Assembly: GCA_024687125.1 (NCBI GenBank)
Contig: JAILFA010000027.1
Coordinates: 1 to 53,572 of the forward strand
From: Lachnospiraceae bacterium
GTDB taxonomy: Bacteria; Bacillota; Clostridia; Lachnospirales; Lachnospiraceae
Direction: 5' to 3'
DNA length: 53,572 bases
The stretch's first letter is position 1, and every line of letters begins with the position of its first letter. Positions 16,623 through 23,416 of this stretch are shown here, piece after piece. A model generated the notes under the pieces. That model had not been told where the DNA came from and did no database searches. It saw only the letters and a list, made by a program, of their open reading frames with translations. The position numbers were made by a program, and so were the translations under genes.

Positions 16623-17117
16623 ATGCGCTACGAATATACCTATCGCAACACGCCGGGGGATTATTGGCGGTTTTATATGAGCAATATCTACCACCAGTGG
16701 ACGGCTGTGGTGAACATCGTTTTCACGCTGGCGGCTCTGGTGCTGATCATTGCCAGATGGCGGGGAGCACATCCGATCCTGCAGGGGCTGATGGCGCTTG
16801 CGTTTCTGCTGTTCCCGGCGCTGCAGCCCCTTGCCGTGTATCTGCGGTCGAGGAGGCAGGCCGCGGCGATCCGCGAGGATACGACGCTGACGATTGAAGA
16901 CGGCGGCTTCGGGATCCGGGTCAGAGTGCACAGGCAGAAGATCCTGTGGAAGGATTTTCACGGAGCAATGTCCCGCGCAGGCCTCATTGTGCTGATGCCC
17001 GATGAGATCCACGCGTACCTTCTGCCGGATCGTGTGACTGGGGGCGACAGGGAGAAGCTTGTGCAGGATCTGAAACGTGTACTTCCGCCGGAGGCGGATC
17101 ATTTGAAGACTACCTGA
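16623..17117 (+). CDS. YcxB-like membrane protein
   Basis: The 164-residue protein begins with a short YcxB-type N-terminal segment (RYEYTYRNTPGDYWRFYMSN) and has two membrane helices (about 27-45 and 51-72). A cytoplasmic beta-rich domain ends in WKDFHGAMSRAGLIVLMPDEIHAYLLPDR, the typical YcxB C-terminal pattern. The family's function is unknown. No ribosome site precedes the ATG because the promoter lies right against it. The later ATG at 16677 would remove the conserved N-terminus. It is followed after 16 bases by pseC and may share its transcript. Confidence 0.7.
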   Translation: MRYEYTYRNTPGDYWRFYMSNIYHQWTAVVNIVFTLAALVLIIARWRGAHPILQGLMALAFLLFPALQPLAVYLRSRRQAAAIREDTTLTIEDGGFGIRVRVHRQKILWKDFHGAMSRAGLIVLMPDEIHAYLLPDRVTGGDREKLVQDLKRVLPPEADHLKTT

Positions 17118-17133
17118 GAACAGGAGAGAGAAG

Positions 17134-18366
17134 ATGGAAAAACTTGCGATCAACGGCGGATTTCCCGTTCGGAGCGGAAAACTGGAATATGGCAGACAGT
17201 GGGTGATTGAGGAGGACATCGCGGAGGTCGCGCAGGTTCTTCGCGGAGATTTCATCACCTGCGGCGCCAAGGTAGATGAGGCGGAACGCACGATCGAATC
17301 CGTGACGGGCGCAAAGCATGCCGTGGTGGTCTCCAACGGCACGGCGGCATTGCACTGCGCGATGATCGCCGCCGGTGTGGGACCCGGGGATGAGGTGATC
17401 ACAACGCCGCTCACTTTCGCCGCGAGCGCCAACTGCGCTCTGTACTGCGGTGCTCGTCCGGTCTTCGCGGATGTAGACAGGGATACCTACAACATCGACC
17501 CGGAGGATATTGAGCGTAAGATCACCGTGCACACAAAGGCGGTCGTCGCTGTGGATTTCACGGGACAGGCCGTGAAGCACAAAGAGATCCGGGAGATCTG
17601 TGACCGCCATCATCTGATCTTTGTCGAGGATGCCGCCCACGCCATCGGAACGACATATAACGGGAGGCCGATCGGTTCTCTGGCGGATATGACCACCTTT
17701 TCCTTCCATCCGGTCAAGACAGTCACCTCCGGTGAGGGCGGCGCCATCACTACGGATGACGACGAACTGTACAGGAAGCTGGTTCTGGCCCACACACACG
17801 GGATCACCAAGGATCCGCAGCTGATGGAGGAGCCGGAGCATGAGGGCCCCTGGTACTATGAGCAGCTAAGTCTCGGATACAACTACCGCATGACGGATTT
17901 TCAGGCGGCTCTTCTGTGCAGCCAGTTAAAGCGGCTTTCTTCCTTTAAGGAGCGCCGTCAGGAGATCGTCCGGAAATATGACCGGGCATTCTCTGATCTG
18001 GACGGGATCATCGTACAGAAGGAGATCCCGGAATCCGATACCTGCAGACATCTCTACATCATCCGCCTGGATCTTTCCGGACTGACCTGTACGCGCAGAC
18101 AGTTCTTTGACGCCATGGCAGCGGAGAATATCCAGCCCCAGATCCATTATGTCCCGGTGTACTGGTTCCCGTACTATCAGCATCTGGGATACGAAAAGGG
18201 ACTCTGCCCCGTCGCCGAGGAGATCTATGCGGGGATCATGAGCATTCCGCTGTATCCGAAGATGACGGATCAGGATGTGGATGACGTGATCCATGCCGTC
18301 CGCAAGGTGGTCAGCAACTATCGCAAGGGCGGACCGCTTCCCGGAACCGATGATGAAAGACGATGA
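17134..18366 (+). CDS. pseC: UDP-4-keto-sugar aminotransferase of pseudaminate synthesis (PseC-like)
   Basis: This 410-residue DegT-family PLP enzyme resembles PseC, which aminates the 4-keto position of UDP-2-acetamido-2,6-dideoxy-beta-L-arabino-hexos-4-ulose. The PLP lysine is K195 in FSFHPVKTVTSGEGG. VSNGTAALHCAM, VEDAAHAIGTTYNG and LGYNYRMTDFQAALLCSQL are also characteristic. It pairs logically with pseF at 5009, but pseB, pseH, pseG and pseI are not in the window. The ribosome site is AACAGGAGAGAG. Its end overlaps the start of the SpoIIE-like phosphatase by 17 bases, so the two may be cotranscribed. Confidence 0.83.
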   Translation: MEKLAINGGFPVRSGKLEYGRQWVIEEDIAEVAQVLRGDFITCGAKVDEAERTIESVTGAKHAVVVSNGTAALHCAMIAAGVGPGDEVITTPLTFAASANCALYCGARPVFADVDRDTYNIDPEDIERKITVHTKAVVAVDFTGQAVKHKEIREICDRHHLIFVEDAAHAIGTTYNGRPIGSLADMTTFSFHPVKTVTSGEGGAITTDDDELYRKLVLAHTHGITKDPQLMEEPEHEGPWYYEQLSLGYNYRMTDFQAALLCSQLKRLSSFKERRQEIVRKYDRAFSDLDGIIVQKEIPESDTCRHLYIIRLDLSGLTCTRRQFFDAMAAENIQPQIHYVPVYWFPYYQHLGYEKGLCPVAEEIYAGIMSIPLYPKMTDQDVDDVIHAVRKVVSNYRKGGPLPGTDDERR

Positions 18367-19336
18367 ACTGCGCGCCATCCGGGATGCGATCGATGCGGAT
18401 CGTCCGATCCCGGAGCCGGAGGATCCGGCGTTATACCCGGTCTACGAGTCTTTAGAGCTGCTGAAGCAGCGTTATGAATCACGGATCCGCGAGCTGGAAC
18501 AGGCGGCCTCGGAGAGAGACGCCTTTTACAGCGACATGCAGCAGATGCGTTCCGAGCATCACATGGCGGAGGAGATCCAGCGGAGTCTTTTGCCCGGTGA
18601 TGCCGACGGTTTCCGTGAGAGCCATCACGCGGATCTTTACGCGGATATGGATACCGCCTGGGAGATCGGCGGTGATTTCTACGACTATTTTCCCCTGGAT
18701 GAGGAGCATCTTTTCTTCTGTATCGGCGACGTCTCCGGAAAAGGAGTATCCGCCGCGCTGTTCTGCGCGATCGTAAAGACGGCGATCGCCATGTCAATGC
18801 AGACAGGGACTGATCCGGCACAGGTCTGCACGGAGGTTTCTGCCAGACTCTATCAGACACAGCGGGGCAAAAGCAGGATGTTCGCAACGCTATGGGCGGG
18901 AGTGCTGGAGAAAACGAGCGGCATTGTCACGTATGTGAACGCGGGACATGAGCTGCCGCTTCTTGTGCGGAAAAAGGGTGAGATCATCGCGGCCGGAGAG
19001 CGCACGGGATTTCCGGTGGCGTCCTGGTATGACAGGAACCATCCGGAAAAAAACACCTATACCTCCGGAACACTTGCGATGGAGGCCGGCGACGCGCTGG
19101 TTCTGTTCACCGACGGACTTACGGATTCCGAAAACGAGGAAGGACAGCGGTTCGGCGCGCAGCGCATCAGAGAAAGCCTGGCGGATTTCCCGGTACGGGA
19201 GCAGGATGCCAGGGAGACGGTATCCTATCTGGAGAGGAGGATCGGCGCATTCGCCGACCACGGTATCCGTGACGACGATATCACGCTGCTGATGCTTAGA
19301 TTTCTTGGTGATCTTCCGGCTCAGACGCCGGATTGA
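18350..19336 (+). CDS. SpoIIE/RsbU-type PP2C phosphatase
   Basis: The 328-residue protein has an N-terminal helical/coiled-coil part (about 1-70, ELLKQRYESRIRELEQAASERD) followed by the linker MAEEIQRSLLPGD that is diagnostic of RsbU-like phosphatases. A PP2C/SpoIIE domain (about 75-320) then follows, with the metal-binding WEIGGDFYDYF, GDVSGKGVSAA, TDGLTDSEN and DDDITLLML motifs. It should dephosphorylate a STAS-domain antagonist, most obviously the one at 26354. There is no sensing PAS or GAF domain, so the signal must enter through the helical N-terminus. The start is placed at the ATG pair inside the end of pseC. Its last 41 bases overlap the convergent RyR gene. Confidence 0.87.
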   Translation: MMKDDELRAIRDAIDADRPIPEPEDPALYPVYESLELLKQRYESRIRELEQAASERDAFYSDMQQMRSEHHMAEEIQRSLLPGDADGFRESHHADLYADMDTAWEIGGDFYDYFPLDEEHLFFCIGDVSGKGVSAALFCAIVKTAIAMSMQTGTDPAQVCTEVSARLYQTQRGKSRMFATLWAGVLEKTSGIVTYVNAGHELPLLVRKKGEIIAAGERTGFPVASWYDRNHPEKNTYTSGTLAMEAGDALVLFTDGLTDSENEEGQRFGAQRIRESLADFPVREQDARETVSYLERRIGAFADHGIRDDDITLLMLRFLGDLPAQTPD

Positions 19337-20681
19337 GCCGGCTGTCTTTTTCCTGTTCCGGCGTACTCAGATTGGCATAGGAGGTCAGGGACGGATGGCG
19401 TTTCGCCAGATCGTCACGGCTCGTCCCATACCGGTAGCCCTCAACACTGCGCATGTACGCGCACCAGCGCCGGTGCTCGGTTACGGCGGCTTCCGCCTCA
19501 CTGGACGTCAGCTTCCTGCGATAGGGCAGGTGCAGCGCCGTGGCCATCGAGGAGCGGCGGAAGTATTCATACATCTCAAAGGTCTTTTCTTCCCCCACCT
19601 GGCAGTGGAGGCGCCGTGCCTCTTCTTCGAGCGGATCGTGCAGCAGACGCTCCATGTCATACATATCCCGGTTTTTCCCGATGGTCTCGATCCTGTAGTA
19701 CTGTCCGCGGAAGTTGGAGAGCGTATCATAGTCGACGAGCTGTGCCTGCTCATCGTTTCTGACGACGGTCTGGATGCGCGGGACAGGAACAGTGTCCCGG
19801 TCATGGGAGACGAAGATGCCGCGGTCCAGCTGCTGTCCGGAATAAAACGACCGGAGGGACAGGGCGGCGGAGATGTCCGCACTGTCCGATCCCAGATCGA
19901 TGAAGACCAGAGATGCTTCCGGGAGCTCTGCGAGCTTATGGAAAAAGGAAGCGTGGTCCGGATCCAGCCCAGGATGAAAGTGCAGGTCGTAATAATCCTC
20001 ACCCATGCGGGGATTGCTGCCGCGTTCGGCGATCCCGGGGCATCGTGCGTAAAAGCGTTCCTCCGCGTCGGGCGAACGGTCAAAGATGTTGATCCTGAGA
20101 TAGTACCGTTCCATCTGACAGAACCAGAGCATTGTAGAAAGATACATCCGGCCGAAATCCCCCAGCCCGATAATCACAAGATCGATCCAGCGCTCTTTGT
20201 AGAGCGTTTTTGCGTTTTCAAAGGGAGAATGGGCCGCGAGATCCCGGTAGATCGCGTCACGCTCGGGCAGAACCCTGCGGATCTTCGGCGGATGCAGATG
20301 ATGCCGGTAGTTCCGGATATTCAGGTTGTCGATGAGCGCCTCGCTCTCCGGGGCGGAGGTGTAGGTATAGATCTGCACGTCGCCGCAGCTGTCAAAGTGC
20401 TCAGCCGCACGCACCGCGTCGGTGAGATTCTTATGCTCGTCATCGGAGATCATGAGGATGATCTTGGGCGTTTTGTTTAACCTAAGCGTGTCAAGCAGTG
20501 TGTGGATGTCCTCGCGGTGAAGCAGGAAACCGTCCGTTTCGGCACGGCCGGTCAGATCCGAGCCCGTGACGGCATGGGTATCAACGCCGGCGAAATGGAT
20601 CTCGGAATGCGTCCTGTCCTGCACGGATTCTGCCAGACAAAGCGATCTTTCGGACAGACAGGACAATACATAACAGTTCAT
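19296..20681 (-). CDS. Rossmann (TrkA-N-like) protein with C-terminal RyR domain
   Basis: The 461-residue protein has a central nucleotide-binding Rossmann segment LVIIGLGDFGRMYL (GxGxxG near residues 171-176). Its C-terminal stretch (about 385-455) contains EHRRWCAYMRSVEGYRYG and RHPSLTSYANLSTPEQEKD. That is the pattern of the bacterial RyR domain: a His-Trp helix, a YG turn, then HP-L-Y-L and a final Asp. There is no signal peptide or clear membrane helix, so it is probably cytoplasmic. RyR domains in bacteria have been proposed to sense nucleotide-derived ligands in conflict systems; that role is inference here. The start MNCYVLSC at 20681 follows AAAGGAATT. It is divergent from the sigma-factor gene, from overlapping promoters. 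Confidence 0.7.
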   Translation of the reverse strand: MNCYVLSCLSERSLCLAESVQDRTHSEIHFAGVDTHAVTGSDLTGRAETDGFLLHREDIHTLLDTLRLNKTPKIILMISDDEHKNLTDAVRAAEHFDSCGDVQIYTYTSAPESEALIDNLNIRNYRHHLHPPKIRRVLPERDAIYRDLAAHSPFENAKTLYKERWIDLVIIGLGDFGRMYLSTMLWFCQMERYYLRINIFDRSPDAEERFYARCPGIAERGSNPRMGEDYYDLHFHPGLDPDHASFFHKLAELPEASLVFIDLGSDSADISAALSLRSFYSGQQLDRGIFVSHDRDTVPVPRIQTVVRNDEQAQLVDYDTLSNFRGQYYRIETIGKNRDMYDMERLLHDPLEEEARRLHCQVGEEKTFEMYEYFRRSSMATALHLPYRRKLTSSEAEAAVTEHRRWCAYMRSVEGYRYGTSRDDLAKRHPSLTSYANLSTPEQEKDSRLNPASEPEDHQEI

Positions 20682-20725
20682 CGGCAGAATTCCTTTCCGG
20701 CGGTGCTTTCGGTGTTCCATTAGTG

Positions 20726-20756
20726 ATTGTATCAGAAAACGGAATTGTTGTATAAT
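20726..20756. promoter_or_regulatory. Overlapping back-to-back promoters for sigma factor (+) and RyR gene (-)
   Basis: On the plus strand TTGTAT (20727-20732) and TATAAT (20751-20756) are 18 bases apart and would start transcription at about 20763, the A of the sigma-factor ATG. On the minus strand TATACA (20754-20749) and TACAAT (20731-20726) are 17 bases apart. Each -10 overlaps the opposite -35, so both promoters cannot be occupied at once. Confidence 0.55.
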
Positions 20757-20762
20757 CATTCC

Positions 20763-21278
20763 ATGTTTTCAAGATCGGAATTTGAGACGGTATACCGGGA
20801 GAATTACAGACCGATCTACCTCTATATCAGAAAGCATGTGAACAGCCAGGAGGATGCCGAGGACCTGACGGCGACTGCTTTTACGCTGGCCTGGAAGTCC
20901 AGGGACAGCTATGATGAGACGCGCTGTCCGATCCGTGCCTGGCTCTACATCATCGCCGGCAATCTTCTCAAGAACTACTACAGGGACAGCAAGCCCCGTG
21001 TTTCCATTGATGACGAACAGTTCCCCGAGGAAATGCTGGCTTCTTCACAGATGGAATCCGCGCAGGCGCTTACGGAGATGCGTCAGATCCTTGCGGATGC
21101 GCTGCATGTCCTCGATGACCGGGAAAAGACGGTCATCATCAACAAGTATTTCCGTGATGTCAAAAATTCCGCCATCGCGTCGTTTCTGGGGATCAGCGAG
21201 GGCAATGTACGGGTGATCGCATCCCGCGCGCTGGATAAGATGCAGCGGTATCTTTCGGGCAAGGGGATCACGCTTTGA
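20763..21278 (+). CDS. ECF-like sigma-70 factor
   Basis: The 171-residue protein has a region 2 (about 10-65, RPIYLYIRKHVNSQEDAEDLTATAFTLAW, the core-binding and -10 recognition helices). Region 4 (about 115-165) reads LHVLDDREKTVIINKYFRDVKNSAIASFLGISEGNVRVIASRAL and carries the helix-turn-helix. No region 3 is present, so it is a group IV-type factor. Only a TTG lies upstream, inside the promoter, so the ATG at 20763 is the start; the mRNA should be leaderless. The stop overlaps the TTG start of the peptide exporter by three bases, so the factor is the first gene of the export operon and probably directs its transcription. Confidence 0.88.
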   Translation: MFSRSEFETVYRENYRPIYLYIRKHVNSQEDAEDLTATAFTLAWKSRDSYDETRCPIRAWLYIIAGNLLKNYYRDSKPRVSIDDEQFPEEMLASSQMESAQALTEMRQILADALHVLDDREKTVIINKYFRDVKNSAIASFLGISEGNVRVIASRALDKMQRYLSGKGITL

Positions 21279-23416
21279 TCGCGCGGACCCGCACGGTATA
21301 CCAGGCGCAGATCGCCGAATGCGGCGCCGCGGCTCTGGGGATGATCCTGGCGTATCACGGCTGTCATGTACCGCTGGAGCAGCTGCGCATCGATACGGGA
21401 ATAACGCGGGACGGCTGCAACGCCTGCCATATCCTCGAGGGGGCGGAAAAGTACGGCCTTAAGGGAAGGGGAAGGCGTCTCGGCGCGTCACAGCTTTCAC
21501 ATGTACAGATGCCCTGCATCCTGCACTGGCAGCAGAACCACTTTGTCGTGCTGGAGGGGTTTTCGGGCCGTGAGGCCTGCATCAATGATCCGCAGCGCGG
21601 CAGGCTGAGGATCCCGATGGATCGGTTTAACAGGGACTACTCCGGTGTCGTGCTGCTGTTTGAAAAGACAGAGCGCTTTACACAGATACCGGGAAGGGAT
21701 TCTCTGCTGCAGGCATTTCTGACCCGGATCAAAGAGCAGCCGGCCGCGGCTGCCGCGACGGTCTTTGCGCATCTTCTCTCCGTCGAATTCTTTCTGCTGT
21801 TTCTGCTCGCTGTGAGAACAGGCATCGATCAGATGCGCACGGGCACCATATCCGGCCGCGTGCATCTGATGCTTCTGATCCTGCCCGCGGCGCTTCTTAT
21901 GCTTGGATATCTCCGGGGCGTTTTTACGGAGAAGCTTCGGACAGAGGCTGATGTGCTGGGGGTCCGCGATCTGGTCCGGCGCTTTCTGCATCTGCCGGAT
22001 CTCTTTTATGAGCAGAGGTTTCTCGGAGATCTTTTCCTGCGTACGGACAGTGTGCTGCAGGTAAACCGCTTTTTCTGCGGGGAGCTGCTCCTGCTTCCCG
22101 GGACCGTCCTTTTATCGCTTTCCTGTCTTGCTGCCGCGTTTGCTCTGAGCCTGCCGATCACGCTCCTTGTCCTCCTGTTCCTGGTGATCTTTCTTTTCAT
22201 ACTTGCCCTGCTCCTCAGAAAGTGCAGGGACAGTGCGGAAAAATGGACCGTGGAGGGAGGCCAGCTGGCCGGTGCCGCGGTGAATGCCTTTTCCGTCACC
22301 GGTACCATAAAGACCGCGGGACTCGAGCAGGAAGCGACTGCGGAACTGACAGCGGCGGAAGAAAAATGCGGGGATCTGCGGGCAGAGATGAAGCGCCGGG
22401 AGGAACTGGCGCGTCTGGCGGGAGTCCTGCTTCTGGCTGCCTGCGTGATCGTCTGCGCAGCTGTCGGAAGTACGCTTCCCGGCGGGTCGGGGATCACGGC
22501 TGGAACCCTTGTGGTACTCCCTGTGCTGTATGCTGCCGCGGCGCTGTCCGCAGCGAGGCTTCCCTCTTTTCTGACATCCCTCAGAAGAGCGTCGGCGCAG
22601 TTCAGCAGGGTCGAGGATACCGGGGTGATTTCCGAGGAAACAACGGACAGGGCCGAGGCAGAGGCATTTCACGGCAAACTTTCCGGGGCGCTTTGTGCCC
22701 GTGATATCACGGGCGGATACGGCAGACTGCAGGGACTCATCGTCTCCGGGATCAGTCTGGAAGCGGAGTCCGGCAAGAGGATCGCCATCATCGGTGCCTC
22801 CGGCTCCGGCAAATCCACACTCCTCAAGATCCTTTCGGGTGCTATGGATCCCTGGGAGGGGACGCTGCTGTTTGACGGGAGGGAGCGCCGCGAGATCCTG
22901 GACAATATCCTCCACGCCAGCATGGCAACGGTACAGCAGGAGGTGGTCCTGTTCGGCGGTACGATCCGCGACAATCTGACACTATGGAACCAGAACATTA
23001 TGGAGGAGGATGTCCTGCGGGCCGCCCGGGATGCGCAGATCCACGACGTTATCCTGGAGAAGAAAAGCGGCTACGATCATGTTCTCTCCGAAAACGGAAG
23101 CAATTTCTCCGGCGGGGAAAGACAGTGCCTTGAGATCGCCAGAGCACTGGCCGGAAATCCCTCCATCCTGTTCCTGGATGAGGCGACGAGCCGTATGGAC
23201 GCAGCCACGGAAAAAGAGGTACTCCGTGCCGTCAGAAGAAGGGGGTGCACCTGTGTCATGGTATCCCACCGGCCGGAGGCGGTCCGCAGCTGCGATGAGA
23301 TCCTGGTGCTGCAGAACGGCAGAGTGGCCGCGCGCGGAAGACATGAGGAACTGGTGAAAGACTGCGGGATCTACCGGGAACTGATGGGCTTTGAGCAGGG
23401 AGGTTCTCATGCGTGA
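21275..23416 (+). CDS. NHLM-type peptide exporter with C39 leader peptidase
   Basis: The 713-residue ABC transporter starts with a peptidase C39 domain (about 5-130) whose catalytic residues are all visible: C16 in AECGAAALGM, H89 in QNHFVVLEGF and D105 in INDPQRG. A six-helix transmembrane domain (about 150-430) and an ATPase domain follow, with Walker A GASGSGKST (507-515), the signature FSGGERQ and Walker B ILFLDEATS. The RDGCNACHILEGAEKYGL spelling after the active site is that of NHLM-type (nitrile-hydratase-leader microcin) exporters. It should cut after a double glycine and export the peptide. The start is a TTG eight bases after AAGGGG, overlapping the sigma-factor stop. Confidence 0.9.
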   Translation: MIARTRTVYQAQIAECGAAALGMILAYHGCHVPLEQLRIDTGITRDGCNACHILEGAEKYGLKGRGRRLGASQLSHVQMPCILHWQQNHFVVLEGFSGREACINDPQRGRLRIPMDRFNRDYSGVVLLFEKTERFTQIPGRDSLLQAFLTRIKEQPAAAAATVFAHLLSVEFFLLFLLAVRTGIDQMRTGTISGRVHLMLLILPAALLMLGYLRGVFTEKLRTEADVLGVRDLVRRFLHLPDLFYEQRFLGDLFLRTDSVLQVNRFFCGELLLLPGTVLLSLSCLAAAFALSLPITLLVLLFLVIFLFILALLLRKCRDSAEKWTVEGGQLAGAAVNAFSVTGTIKTAGLEQEATAELTAAEEKCGDLRAEMKRREELARLAGVLLLAACVIVCAAVGSTLPGGSGITAGTLVVLPVLYAAAALSAARLPSFLTSLRRASAQFSRVEDTGVISEETTDRAEAEAFHGKLSGALCARDITGGYGRLQGLIVSGISLEAESGKRIAIIGASGSGKSTLLKILSGAMDPWEGTLLFDGRERREILDNILHASMATVQQEVVLFGGTIRDNLTLWNQNIMEEDVLRAARDAQIHDVILEKKSGYDHVLSENGSNFSGGERQCLEIARALAGNPSILFLDEATSRMDAATEKEVLRAVRRRGCTCVMVSHRPEAVRSCDEILVLQNGRVAARGRHEELVKDCGIYRELMGFEQGGSHA

